DNA of 64,000 nucleotides from Alicyclobacillaceae bacterium (lineage in GTDB: Bacteria; Bacillota; Bacilli; Kyrpidiales; Kyrpidiaceae). Under the pieces are notes generated by a model. The model saw only the letters and a list, made by a program, of their open reading frames with translations. It did no database searches and was not told the DNA's origin. The position numbers and the translations under genes were made by a program. The stretch spans positions 310,001-374,000 of the forward strand of contig JASBVN010000004.1 in assembly GCA_029961045.1 (NCBI GenBank), written 5' to 3'. The first letter of the stretch is position 1. The number at the start of each line of letters is the position of its first letter. Shown here piece by piece: positions 51,529 through 60,483 of the stretch.

Positions 51529-53007
51529 CTATAATATGATGGCAATCAATCCTCCGCTTCCCTCGTTGATGATTCGCTCCAATGTTTCCTGCAGTTTGTA
51601 CTGGGCATTCTCGGGCATCATGGCCAATTTGGCGGAGATCCCCTCGCGCACGATCGCCGCCAGGGATTTCCCGAAGATGTCGGACTCCCAAATTTTTAGC
51701 GGGTCCTCTTCGAAATCTTGCATGAGGTACCGGACTAACTCCTCGCTTTGTTTTTCAGTCCCGACAATGGGGGCAAACTCCGACTCCACATCCACGCGGA
51801 TCATGTGGATCGAGGGCGCGGTGGCCTTCAACCGCACCCCGAAGCGGGAACCCTGCCGGATCAACTCCGGTTCGTCGAGGGTCATTTCTTCGAGGATCGG
51901 CGAGGCGATCCCGTACCCGGTGGTCTTCACCATTTTCAGAGCATCGGCCACTTTGTCGTATTCGCGCTTGGCGTAGGTCAATTCTTTCATCAACTTCAAC
52001 AGTTGGTCCCGGCCCCGGATTTCCACTCCGACGATTTCGGTCAGGACACGATCGTACAATTCGTCGGGAGCTTCGAGGTCGATATCCGCCACGCCCCGCC
52101 CCATATCCATATGGGACAGGGCGGCCCGGGTGATAAAATCGTACTCGCAGAACTGACCGACGACTCGATCGATGTCCCGCAGGCGCCGTACATCCCGGAC
52201 GCTCTCCCGAACGGCCTGCTCGAACTGGGTGCGAAGCCAGTGATCCCCGTCGAGAACCATGACCCAACTGGGGAGATTGACGTTCACTTCGTGAACCGGG
52301 AATTCAAACAGCGCTTCGCGCAAAACCTGCAAGATATCCTCCTGCCCCATCGTCGCGCACGACAAAGAGAGAACGGGAATATCGTATTTTTCCGCCAGTG
52401 CCGCTCGAAGGCTGGCCGTCTCCGGATGCCGGGGATGGGTGGAATTGATGACCATGACAAAGGGTTTGCCCAACTCTTTGAGTTCTTCGACAATCCGTTC
52501 TTCCGCTTCAATGTAGGCGCTGCGCGGTATCTCCGCGATGCTGCCGTCGGTGGTCACCACCAACCCGATGGTGGAATGGTCGGCAATCACTTTGCGGGTT
52601 CCGATTTCCGCGGCCTCCTGAAACGGGATCGGCTCTTCGAACCAGGGCGTGCTGACCATACGCGGACCATTTTCGTCTTCGTACCCCCGAGCTCCGTCCA
52701 CCGCGTAGCCGACGCAATCCACCAACCTCACGTTGATGTCCAGCCCCTCCGCCACCGTGATTTCCACCGCTTGATTGGGGATAAACTTGGGTTCGGTCGT
52801 CATGATGGTGCGCCCGGCGGCGCTCTGGGGAAGTTCATCGGTCGCCCGCACGCGATCCGCATCGTTTTTGATATTGGGAATGACAATCAATTCCATAAAT
52901 TTCTTGATAAACGTGGATTTGCCTGTTCGGACCGGGCCGACTACGCCGAGGTAGATGTCGCCGCCCGTGCGCTCGGCAATGTCCTTGAACACATCGAATT
53001 TTTCCAC
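51529..53007 (-). CDS. spoIVA: Spore coat morphogenesis ATPase SpoIVA
   Basis: Self-assembling ATPase that forms the basement layer of the spore coat on the forespore surface. The GTG at 53007 (GAGGGAGGG ribosome binding site) gives 492 aa, the exact length of the B. subtilis protein. Walker A is GPVRTGKS (24-31, Lys30). The C-terminus ending GLIAIIL matches the membrane-binding tail. It has its own sigma-E-type promoter and terminator, so it is expressed in the mother cell alone. Confidence 0.98.
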   Translation of the reverse strand: MEKFDVFKDIAERTGGDIYLGVVGPVRTGKSTFIKKFMELIVIPNIKNDADRVRATDELPQSAAGRTIMTTEPKFIPNQAVEITVAEGLDINVRLVDCVGYAVDGARGYEDENGPRMVSTPWFEEPIPFQEAAEIGTRKVIADHSTIGLVVTTDGSIAEIPRSAYIEAEERIVEELKELGKPFVMVINSTHPRHPETASLRAALAEKYDIPVLSLSCATMGQEDILQVLREALFEFPVHEVNVNLPSWVMVLDGDHWLRTQFEQAVRESVRDVRRLRDIDRVVGQFCEYDFITRAALSHMDMGRGVADIDLEAPDELYDRVLTEIVGVEIRGRDQLLKLMKELTYAKREYDKVADALKMVKTTGYGIASPILEEMTLDEPELIRQGSRFGVRLKATAPSIHMIRVDVESEFAPIVGTEKQSEELVRYLMQDFEEDPLKIWESDIFGKSLAAIVREGISAKLAMMPENAQYKLQETLERIINEGSGGLIAIIL

Positions 53008-53144
53008 AGAAGTCCCTCCCTCAGGCTGATACTGTCCGGCGTAGAACATGAAGACCATGGGGCCCTGCCAACGCTGACCGTGACACCCCCCACTTGGCGC
53101 AGCACCCGCCTGCCCTCCGATCACACGGTCTTTGGACGGTACAT

Positions 53145-53172
53145 AATGTATGAATCGAAAAAAGAAATATGC
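53145..53172 (-). promoter_or_regulatory. Sigma-E-type promoter of spoIVA
   Basis: -35 GCATATT (53172-53166), 13-base spacer, -10 CATACATT (53152-53145). Both match the B. subtilis sigma-E consensus (KmATATT, 13-15, CATACAnT). It lies about 140 bases upstream of the spoIVA start, and the intervening stretch holds no gene. Confidence 0.8.
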
Positions 53173-53212
53173 CTGTCGGCGGCCCGGTGCCGATCCTCTC
53201 AGATGCAGAAAT

Positions 53213-53238
53213 AAAAAAGAGCCTCCCTTCCAAGGGAG
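53213..53238 (-). terminator. Rho-independent terminator after lipM
   Basis: Perfect stem CTCCCTT/AAGGGAG (53223-53238) followed, after GGCTC, by TTTTTT at 53218-53213 on the minus strand. Confidence 0.8.
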
Positions 53239-53282
53239 ACCTTCCAATCAGCCTTTCGGCGTCCCACCCGACGGCGGCCGGG

Positions 53283-54119
53283 CTATCTCCGAAAATTCCA
53301 CGCATCGGAGCCGTATTTCTCCCGGACCAAGGTTTCCGCCAGAGTTCGCTCCCGGTCCGTCAGTTCTCCGGGGACCATTTCTACACCCAGGGCGTCGGCG
53401 AATCCTTCGACGAGGGCCTTCTCCACTTCCTCCCGGGATACCTTCCCGCCCGTCAAGTCTCCGAGGGCGACAGCGTGATGGAGGAAGGATCGAAGCAGGC
53501 GCTCCCGCACCTTTTCGGAGGGAAAACGCAGAACCCCAAACAACGCCCGGGCATCCAATTCCAACAACAGCGAACCGTGCTGGAGAATGACCCCCCGTTG
53601 ACGGGTTTGCGCGCTTCCGATGAGCTTGCGGCCCTCTACGACGACTTCATACCAGGAAGGGGAATCGAAACAGGCGGCCGAGCCGGGCTCCAACAATCTC
53701 TTGCGCTGTTCCTCGTCGGGGCGGGCGAACCCGGCGTCCAAACCCATACGCCGGAGCCCCCTCACCAGTCCCTCGCTGATGACCCGATACGATTCCGTCA
53801 CCGACTCCGGCATCCCCGGGTAGGATTCCGACACCACCACGCTGTACGTGACTTCCCGGTCGTGGAGTACCGCACGCCCCCCCGTGGGCCTGCGCACAAA
53901 TCCGTATCCGCGGCGGCGAAGGGATTCGAAGTCAATCTCCTTCTCCGCCCGTTGAAAATACCCGATGGACAAGGTCGGGGGATCCCAAGCGTAAAACCGG
54001 AGAGTCGGCGGAACGGATCCTTCTCCGTGGACGATGAGAATGGCCTCGTCCACCGCCATGTTCCACGCGGGCCCCCCGTTTCCCGTATGTAGGACCCGCC
54101 ACCTTTGCACCGAAATCAC
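53283..54119 (-). CDS. lipM: Octanoyltransferase LipM
   Basis: Moves octanoate from acyl-carrier protein to the lipoyl domain of GcvH, the first step of lipoate synthesis in Bacillota. It is 278 aa and has Cys150 in AACFDSPSWYE, the position of the catalytic cysteine of B. subtilis LipM. FVRRPTGGRAVLHD, LTYS-like VTYSVVVSE and GSAQTRQRGVILQHG match that enzyme closely. It lies seven bases after gcvH, its substrate protein, so the pair is functionally linked. Confidence 0.93.
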   Translation of the reverse strand: MISVQRWRVLHTGNGGPAWNMAVDEAILIVHGEGSVPPTLRFYAWDPPTLSIGYFQRAEKEIDFESLRRRGYGFVRRPTGGRAVLHDREVTYSVVVSESYPGMPESVTESYRVISEGLVRGLRRMGLDAGFARPDEEQRKRLLEPGSAACFDSPSWYEVVVEGRKLIGSAQTRQRGVILQHGSLLLELDARALFGVLRFPSEKVRERLLRSFLHHAVALGDLTGGKVSREEVEKALVEGFADALGVEMVPGELTDRERTLAETLVREKYGSDAWNFRR

Positions 54120-54126
54120 CCGCGTC

Positions 54127-54513
54127 TCACGATTCGCTGATGTGAGCCCGGTATCCTTCCGCGTCGAGCAGGGCTTCCAGTTCGGCGGGATTGGACATTT
54201 CCACGACGATCATCCAGCCCTCGCCGTAGGGATCTTGATTCACCTTTTCGGGGGAGTCGCTGAGGGATTCGTTGACTTCGATCACCTTTCCGGAGACAGG
54301 AGCGTATAAATCGGAAACGGTCTTGACCGATTCCACCGTTCCGAAGGTCCGACCGGCCTGTACTTCGTCTCCCGCCGAGGGCAGTTCGACGAACACGATA
54401 TCCCCCAACTCCGATTGCGCAAAGTCGGTGATGCCGATCACCGCCCGGTTTCCTTCCGCCCGCACCCATTCGTGTTCTTTACTGTACCTGAGATTCTCCG
54501 GGATATGGCTCAT
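54127..54513 (-). CDS. gcvH: Glycine cleavage system H protein
   Basis: Lipoyl carrier of the glycine cleavage system and, in Bacillota, the hub from which lipoyl groups are passed on. The protein is 128 aa from the ATG at 54513 (AAGGAGG ribosome binding site). The lipoylated Lys64 is in [15 protein letters not shown]. No gcvT or gcvP is nearby, which fits a lipoate-relay role together with LipM. Confidence 0.96.
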   Translation of the reverse strand: MSHIPENLRYSKEHEWVRAEGNRAVIGITDFAQSELGDIVFVELPSAGDEVQAGRTFGTVESVKTVSDLYAPVSGKVIEVNESLSDSPEKVNQDPYGEGWMIVVEMSNPAELEALLDAEGYRAHISES

Positions 54514-54579
54514 CCCTTCGGCCTCCTTTCGGTTCAAACCGACACCCCTGTTCCGGCGCCGGATGTGTATCCCATTGTA

Positions 54580-55629
54580 TCAGACGGACCCCGGTTCGCT
54601 CCACTTCAGACTTTCGCCCCACAGGCTGTCAAACCACTCCGGTTTGGGCGAGCGGCCCATCAACTCCGACACCGCTGCCTTCGGGTCGGCTCCCCGAAAC
54701 AAAATTTCAAAAATGGCTTCGGCGATGGGCATGTCCACACCTGTTCTCCGTGCCAGAGCCACGGCCGCACGGGTGGTGCGCACCCCTTCCACCGCCATGT
54801 CCAAATGAGCCAACACCTGTTCCAGGGACCATCCCTTTGCCAGCAAGAGGCCGGCCCGCCGGTTGCGGCTGTGGCGACTGGTACAGGTGACAACGAGGTC
54901 CCCCAGGCCCGCCAACCCGGCAAAGGTCAAGGGAGACGCCCCGAGGCATACGCCCAACCGCACCATTTCATGCAATCCCCTCGTCATCAGGGCGGCTTTG
55001 GCGTTGTCGCCGAATCCGAGGCCATCCGATAGCCCTGCTCCAATGGCGATAATGTTCTTCAAACTGCCACCCAATTCCACCCCGATGACGTCGGGATGAG
55101 TGTAAACTCGGAAACGGCGGTTCGTGAACAACCGTTGCCACTCCTCCGCCGTGACCCGGGAAGGGCTGGCCACCACCACCGTCGTCGGCAGTTCGCGAAT
55201 GACCTCCTCCGCATGACTCGGCCCGGACAACACCGCGACGCGTCCTCCGGGCACCGAAGGACAGGCGTCCAATAGCAACTCCGACATCCGGCGGCCGGTT
55301 TCCACGTCGATCCCTTTCGTGGCGTGGAGGACGGAAATACCGGAATCTAAATGGGGAGACAAAGCCCGGCAAACTTCCATAAATGCGTTGGACGGTACCG
55401 CCACCACGATGTGCCGGACCCGTTCCACCGCCCGGGGCAGTTCCCAATACGCGGTAACCCCTTCCGGAACCGTACAGTCCGGAAGGTATTTGCGATTGAG
55501 GCGCGTGCGGTTGATCTCCTCGGCCAGCTCCCGCCGCCGCGTCCACAGGCGAACGGCGTGACCGTTGCGGGCGAGGACGGCCGCCAAGGCCGTCCCCCAG
55601 CTGCCGGCTCCCAAGATCGCGATGTCCAT
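54580..55629 (-). CDS. gpsA: Glycerol-3-phosphate dehydrogenase [NAD(P)+]
   Basis: Makes sn-glycerol-3-phosphate for phospholipid synthesis, 349 aa. The dinucleotide-binding GAGSWGTALA is at 7-16, the catalytic Lys in LHATKGID and in GGSLKNIIAIGAG. It lies 12 bases after plsY, which uses its product, and behind der, as in many Bacillota. Confidence 0.97.
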   Translation of the reverse strand: MDIAILGAGSWGTALAAVLARNGHAVRLWTRRRELAEEINRTRLNRKYLPDCTVPEGVTAYWELPRAVERVRHIVVAVPSNAFMEVCRALSPHLDSGISVLHATKGIDVETGRRMSELLLDACPSVPGGRVAVLSGPSHAEEVIRELPTTVVVASPSRVTAEEWQRLFTNRRFRVYTHPDVIGVELGGSLKNIIAIGAGLSDGLGFGDNAKAALMTRGLHEMVRLGVCLGASPLTFAGLAGLGDLVVTCTSRHSRNRRAGLLLAKGWSLEQVLAHLDMAVEGVRTTRAAVALARRTGVDMPIAEAIFEILFRGADPKAAVSELMGRSPKPEWFDSLWGESLKWSEPGSV

Positions 55630-55641
55630 GGCCGCCCTCCC

Positions 55642-56244
55642 TCAAAAGGAGCTTTTGCCCCGGCCGAGCCGGTGTTCTTCTCCCCGCAACAGACGGCCGA
55701 TGTTGTCCCGATGCCTCCAGACGGCCAGGGCCGCCACGGCAATGGAAAACCAAATGTCCGCGGGAGAATAACGCAGTACGATGGTGAAAACGGCCGTCAA
55801 TGCCGTAAACAACAGCGATGCCACCGATACATATCGGAAGGCCGCCAAGGCGATCAGAGCACACAGACCGGCCAACAGGGCGGGAACCGGCACCAGGGTC
55901 ACGAGGACGCCGATCGCCGTCGCAATCCCCCGCCCGCCCCGAAATCCAAAAAACACCGGCCAATTGTGCCCGATAATCGCGCACAACCCCGCCAACGCCC
56001 ACAGAGCCTTTTGATCCGGAGCCAAGCCCACGGCGACGGCGATCGCCACCAGCCCCTTGGCGATATCGGCCGCCAGCACCAGCAAAGCGGCTCTCGGGCC
56101 CAGCACCCGCAGGGTGTTGGTGGCACCCGCATTTCCGCTCCCGTACTCCCGAATGTCGATTCCGGCAAACCACCGGGCGATCAATACACTGGAGGAGATG
56201 GATCCGAGCAGATATCCGGCCAAGGCGATGATCAAAATTTTCAT
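55642..56244 (-). CDS. plsY: Glycerol-3-phosphate acyltransferase PlsY
   Basis: Membrane acyltransferase that uses acyl-phosphate to acylate glycerol-3-phosphate, 200 aa from the ATG at 56244 (AGGAG ribosome binding site). Five or so helices; conserved loops are GSISSSVLIAR, GSGNAGATNTLRVLG and FFGFRGGRGIATAIG. Encoded between der and gpsA; with gpsA and plsC (60 kb) it covers the start of phospholipid synthesis. Confidence 0.95.
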   Translation of the reverse strand: MKILIIALAGYLLGSISSSVLIARWFAGIDIREYGSGNAGATNTLRVLGPRAALLVLAADIAKGLVAIAVAVGLAPDQKALWALAGLCAIIGHNWPVFFGFRGGRGIATAIGVLVTLVPVPALLAGLCALIALAAFRYVSVASLLFTALTAVFTIVLRYSPADIWFSIAVAALAVWRHRDNIGRLLRGEEHRLGRGKSSF

Positions 56245-56276
56245 CAACAAGGCTCCTCTCCCGTCGTCCGACATCG

Positions 56277-57590
56277 TCACTGCCGTTGCCGCACAACAAA
56301 CCTCAGGGGGGTTCCTTCAAAGCCGAAGGCACCGCGAAACTGATTCTCCAAGTACCGGAGATAGGAAAAATGCATAAGTTCCGGGTCGTTGACAAACAAT
56401 GCAAACGTGGGCGGCTGGACGCCGACTTGAGTTGCATAATAAATGCGAAGCCTGCGGCCTTTTTCGGAGGGCGGGGACACCCGGAGCAAAGCGTCCTCCA
56501 AGATTTGGTTTACAGTCGCCGTGGGAATCCGCAGGGCGTGCTGTTCGGACACTCGAACCACCGTCTCGAGAATCTTTCCCACCCGCTGGCCGGTTTTCGC
56601 CGACACAAACAGAATAGGAGCCCAATCCATAAAAGGAAATTCATTCCTTATCCGCTCCGCCATCCGGATGGCCGTTTTATCGTCTTTCTCGACCAAATCC
56701 CATTTGTTGACTACGACAACCACCGCCCGTCCGGCGTCGACGGCGTACCCGGCCACGCGCTTGTCCTGCTCTGCGATTCCCTCGCTGCCATCTATCACCA
56801 ACAGGCAGACGTCGCTCCTCTCAATCGCCCGAAGGGCCCGCAGGACGCTGTATTTCTCGGTCTTTTCCCAAATGCGTCCCCGCCTGCGCATTCCAGCGGT
56901 GTCGATCAAGACAAAGGACCGGCCGTCCCGCTCAAAAGGAGTGTCGATGGCGTCCCGCGTGGTGCCGGGAACTTCGCTGACAAGCACCCGCTCTTCCCCG
57001 AGAATGCGGTTGACCAGGGACGATTTCCCCACGTTGGGCCGGCCGATGACCGCCACGCGAATCGCGTCTTCCCAAGATTCTTCCGGCTCGGTTTCGGGAA
57101 GCCGTTCCACCACTTCATCCAAGAGATCGCCGATGCCCAGACCGTGTTCCGCCGAGACGGGCATCGGTTCGCCCAAACCGATTCCGAAAAATTCGTAACG
57201 ATTCTCCAGACGGCCAGGATGGTCGAGTTTGTTGACCGCCAGCACCACCGGTTTGCCCGACCGCCGTAGATATTCGGCAATCTCCTCATCGGTAGGCGTC
57301 AGTCCTTCCGTCCCGTCGACCACAAAGACGATCACCGACGCTTCTTCTACGGCCAGTTCCGCCTGAGCCCGCACGAGCCGGGCCATGGAATCGGCATCTC
57401 CCCAATCGAGACCGCCCGTGTCGATCACCCGGAACGAACGCCCGTTCCAATTGGCCGGGGCATACAGTCGGTCGCGGGTCACGCCGGGCTTGTCTTCCAC
57501 AATCGCAATTCGCTCTCCGACGATGCGGTTGAAAAGGGTAGACTTGCCGACATTGGGCCGACCGACTATCGCCACCAATGGATTTGCCAA
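56277..57590 (-). CDS. der: Ribosome-associated GTPase Der (EngA)
   Basis: Double-domain GTPase needed for 50S ribosome assembly, 437 aa. G1 motifs GRPNVGKS occur at 10-17 and again near 182-189; both DTGG/DTAG G3 motifs and NKLD/NKWD G4 motifs are present. The KH-like C-terminal domain ends the protein. Start codon ATG; the length matches B. subtilis Der. Confidence 0.97.
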   Translation of the reverse strand: MANPLVAIVGRPNVGKSTLFNRIVGERIAIVEDKPGVTRDRLYAPANWNGRSFRVIDTGGLDWGDADSMARLVRAQAELAVEEASVIVFVVDGTEGLTPTDEEIAEYLRRSGKPVVLAVNKLDHPGRLENRYEFFGIGLGEPMPVSAEHGLGIGDLLDEVVERLPETEPEESWEDAIRVAVIGRPNVGKSSLVNRILGEERVLVSEVPGTTRDAIDTPFERDGRSFVLIDTAGMRRRGRIWEKTEKYSVLRALRAIERSDVCLLVIDGSEGIAEQDKRVAGYAVDAGRAVVVVVNKWDLVEKDDKTAIRMAERIRNEFPFMDWAPILFVSAKTGQRVGKILETVVRVSEQHALRIPTATVNQILEDALLRVSPPSEKGRRLRIYYATQVGVQPPTFALFVNDPELMHFSYLRYLENQFRGAFGFEGTPLRFVVRQRQ

Positions 57591-57775
57591 TCCGTTCTCC
57601 CACCTTTCGAATTCGCCGGCGTCCGTCGGTCCTCCTATCCAACTGGATTATGACAGAACAGGTTCGCGACCGTCAACGCGCCCTCCATTTCCGCTCTGCT
57701 TCCCGAACGGCCTCGACAAAGGCGCACAACCGCGAATACCGGCGCGCCACCAAAGACCGCCGGTTTCCCTCCGGA

Positions 57776-58393
57776 TCATGACGCGGGAAACAGCCGGCGG
57801 AGACCCGCTTCGCTCAAAGCGCCGAAAACCGTCTTGACGATCAACGCCGCCGCCGATGCGGTCGTCGCGAAATCGAGAAGATCGGGATCCAACCACACCA
57901 TTTGAGAGAGGTCCACGCGATATTGGGCGAAAAGGACCTGGTAATTCCCGCACACCACACCCCAAAAGCCGGCCGTCGCAGCCAGCAGGGGAGTAGGCGC
58001 AAACAATCCGGCCACCACACCGCCGAAGACGGCCAGCAAAATGTCCCGCTGCGGCCAAGCGGCCAAAGGGGTATACGGCAATGCGGCCCAACACACCGCC
58101 GACACGGATGTGGTCAAGACCATGGCGTTGGTTTGAAACAGCCAAGTGCGAAAGTTTGTCGACGCCGCGACCAAAAGGACGAGGGCCATGAGCGCCAGCA
58201 GGGCTCCACCCGCATTGACCCGCCAGCTTCCCCATTCCAAAACCCACCGGTCGGCGGTCCAAACCGCCGCCAGCCCGGCAGCCGCGGCCAACCGGATGGC
58301 GGACGGGCCCGGAATGACCCGGTTCCCCCACCCCGTCGTCAAAAGGATAGCGGCCACCGCCACCCACAGATCCGCCAAAATACCCCCGCCCAC
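57776..58393 (-). CDS. Integral membrane protein of unknown function
   Basis: Not recognised with confidence. The protein is 205 aa from the GTG at 58393 (GGAGG ribosome binding site about 10 bases upstream), with about six hydrophobic segments rich in Ala, Val and Leu. It sits between rpsA and der, where B. subtilis has the unrelated-looking yphA/yphB membrane proteins; it could be a divergent relative. The 185 bases between it and der hold no supported gene. Confidence 0.6.
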   Translation of the reverse strand: MGGGILADLWVAVAAILLTTGWGNRVIPGPSAIRLAAAAGLAAVWTADRWVLEWGSWRVNAGGALLALMALVLLVAASTNFRTWLFQTNAMVLTTSVSAVCWAALPYTPLAAWPQRDILLAVFGGVVAGLFAPTPLLAATAGFWGVVCGNYQVLFAQYRVDLSQMVWLDPDLLDFATTASAAALIVKTVFGALSEAGLRRLFPAS

Positions 58394-58495
58394 GACCGTA
58401 CCACCTCCTCCGTCTGTTCTATTGTCGCCGTGGATAGGCGGACCTATACCGGATGAGAGATTCGAAACATCTGCCGACACGGGATAGTCGACAAT

Positions 58496-58526
58496 AAAAA
58501 AAAGCCGTCACCAACACGGTAACGGC
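58496..58526 (-). terminator. Rho-independent terminator of the cmk-plsC-rpsA unit
   Basis: Stem GCCGTTACC/GGTGACGGC with a five-base loop, then eight T residues (58503-58496), 15 bases after the rpsA-like stop. Confidence 0.88.
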
Positions 58527-58540
58527 GCCCGATCCCTCAC

Positions 58541-59689
58541 TCAGCGATGGTTCTTGAATAAATCGCCGAACATCTCGCCCAACGTCACCCCGCTGCCGGA
58601 CGACGTCTGGCGCTCGGTATAGCGATCCACTTCCCGCCGGTTCCGCTCACCCTCCGCTTCCCGGATCGAGAGGGAAATGCGCTGTTCTGCTTCGTTGACG
58701 TCGAGAATCTTGACCCGAACTTCCTGGCCGGGTTCCAAAACCTCCTGGGGAGTCCCAATGCGGCGGTTGGCGATTTGAGAAATGTGCACAAGACCTTCCA
58801 CGCCCGGCTCCAACTCCACAAAAGCGCCAAAAGACACCAGCCGCCGCACGATCCCTTTCACGATATCCCCCGGATGATACCGTTCGGATACGCCTTCCCA
58901 CGGCCCCGGCGTCGCTTCCTTGATAGAAAGGGAAAGCCGCTCCCGTTCCGGATCCACTTTGAGGACCTTGACGCGGACCTCGTCCCCTTCCTTGACGACC
59001 TCGGACGGATGTTCCACGCGATGCCAGGCCAACTCCGAGATGTGCACCAGTCCATCCACACCGCCGACATCCACAAAAGCCCCGAAGCTGGTGAGCCGCT
59101 GGACGGTTCCGGTGATCACATCGCCGGGTTGCAGACTCCGCAACACTTCTTCTTTCTTCTTTTGATACTCCTCCTCGAGGACCGCCTTTTGGGAGAGAAT
59201 CACCTTGTTATCGGAGCGGTCCAGTTCCACGACTTTGACCCTCAAGGTCCGGCCTTTATAACCGGAGAAATCTTCCACAAAATGGCGCTCCACCAAGGAA
59301 GCCGGAATGAACGCGCGGACGCCTACGTCCGCCACCAAGCCTCCCTTGACGACATCCGCAACTTTAACCTCAAAGGGCTCCTGGCTCTCAAACAGCCCCT
59401 GAAGCCTCTCCCACGCCTTTTCCGCATCCACGGCCTTCTTGGAGAGCACCAATTTGCCTTCTTCGTCGTTGATCCGCTGGACGCGGACTTCCACTTCATC
59501 GCCGACTTGGACCACCTCGGAAGGGTTCTCGACCCGAAGGGCCGCCAACTCGCCGATGGGGATCACCCCGTCGAACTTGTATCCCACATCGACGAACACC
59601 TGGCCGTCTTCGATCTTGGTCACCCGGCCCTTGACGATATCCCCTTTGTGAAGCGTCACCAAGTCGGTCATTTCACGCATTTCTTCCAT
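58541..59689 (-). CDS. rpsA: Ribosomal protein S1-like (bS1) with four S1 domains
   Basis: RNA-binding protein of 382 aa from the ATG at 59689 (AGGAGG ribosome binding site), the same length as B. subtilis YpfD. Four S1 repeats start near residues 16, 100, 187 and 272; the last two carry the classic SFGAFV segment followed by VDGLVHIS or VEGLVHIS. The short basic C-tail follows. In low-GC Gram-positives this shortened S1 is not strictly required for translation. It follows plsC and cmk, and has its own 176-base leader. Confidence 0.93.
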   Translation of the reverse strand: MEEMREMTDLVTLHKGDIVKGRVTKIEDGQVFVDVGYKFDGVIPIGELAALRVENPSEVVQVGDEVEVRVQRINDEEGKLVLSKKAVDAEKAWERLQGLFESQEPFEVKVADVVKGGLVADVGVRAFIPASLVERHFVEDFSGYKGRTLRVKVVELDRSDNKVILSQKAVLEEEYQKKKEEVLRSLQPGDVITGTVQRLTSFGAFVDVGGVDGLVHISELAWHRVEHPSEVVKEGDEVRVKVLKVDPERERLSLSIKEATPGPWEGVSERYHPGDIVKGIVRRLVSFGAFVELEPGVEGLVHISQIANRRIGTPQEVLEPGQEVRVKILDVNEAEQRISLSIREAEGERNRREVDRYTERQTSSGSGVTLGEMFGDLFKNHR

Positions 59690-59806
59690 AAAAAAGACCT
59701 CCTGTTCCTGAAACAGCGACCCTGCGGCCGGAACCAACCGAAACACCTGGAACGCTGTGTTGATCACTCACCCGACCATCCTCTTGAACGAGGACGCCCA
59801 ACAACT

Positions 59807-59837
59807 CCCTATGCCTTAAACTCAGTATGACATAGGG
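59807..59837. repeat. Inverted repeat in the rpsA leader
   Basis: CCCTATG (59807-59813) and CATAGGG (59831-59837) form a perfect 7-bp inverted repeat with a 17-base spacer, about 120 bases before the rpsA start codon. It may be an operator or an RNA hairpin. No clear -35 element accompanies it. Confidence 0.35.
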
Positions 59838-59865
59838 ACAGAAAAAGCATGCAGACAACCGGGCG

Positions 59866-60483
59866 CTATCCTCCGGAAACAGGCTCCGCCCGCGCCCCGG
59901 CGAGCCTGTAGACCGCTTCCATGACGGCGGCCGCCACCTCCTCGTAATCCTTAGTGGTGTGCCTTTTCCCCTCCCACGGCGATAAATCCACGGGCGGTCC
60001 GAACCGGACCCGGACCGGACTGCGAAACCGGTAATCTGTCTCGATGTACGCCGGTATCACCGGAACGCGGCTCCAAAGGGCGACGAGACCGACGCCCGGG
60101 AAAGGCCGACCGCGCCCTTTTCCGCGCCTGCGGGTACCCTCCGGGAAAAGACCGACCACTTGACCTTCCTCTTTGAGCAACGCAACGGCAGTCCGCAGAG
60201 CGTGGCGGTCGGCACTCCCTCGCCGGACGGGGAAAGCACCCAAGGCCCGGATCAACGACGAGAGGCCGGGAACGCGAAACAGTTCCTCTTTTGCCATGAA
60301 ACGAATCGGCCGAGAAAGACAGATCCCCAAGATGACGGGGTCCCAATTGCTGCCGTGGTTGCTGCACAGCAAGACTCCGCCGTGTTCCGGAACGAATTCC
60401 CGGCCGGTAACGGACAACGGAAACCACCACTCAAAAGGCCGTTTCAACAGCCGTTGGCCGACAGCGTAGAGGCGATCACCCAC
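59866..60483 (-). CDS. plsC: 1-acyl-sn-glycerol-3-phosphate acyltransferase
   Basis: Adds the second acyl chain to make phosphatidic acid, 205 aa. The catalytic His43 and Asp48 are in NHGSNWD, and LFPEGTRR near residue 112 is the acceptor-binding motif. The GTG at 60483 overlaps the cmk stop by eight bases, so the two are co-translated, as in other Bacillota cmk-plsC pairs. Confidence 0.93.
   Translation of the reverse strand: MGDRLYAVGQRLLKRPFEWWFPLSVTGREFVPEHGGVLLCSNHGSNWDPVILGICLSRPIRFMAKEELFRVPGLSSLIRALGAFPVRRGSADRHALRTAVALLKEEGQVVGLFPEGTRRRGKGRGRPFPGVGLVALWSRVPVIPAYIETDYRFRSPVRVRFGPPVDLSPWEGKRHTTKDYEEVAAAVMEAVYRLAGARAEPVSGG

Noticed and set aside
57673-57750. Short frame encoding about 25 residues (VARRYSRLCAF...) between the membrane protein gene and der
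   Set aside because: Plausible-looking sequence but ribosome binding site spacing is poor (about 14-17 bases) and there is no family match; not enough to call a gene.
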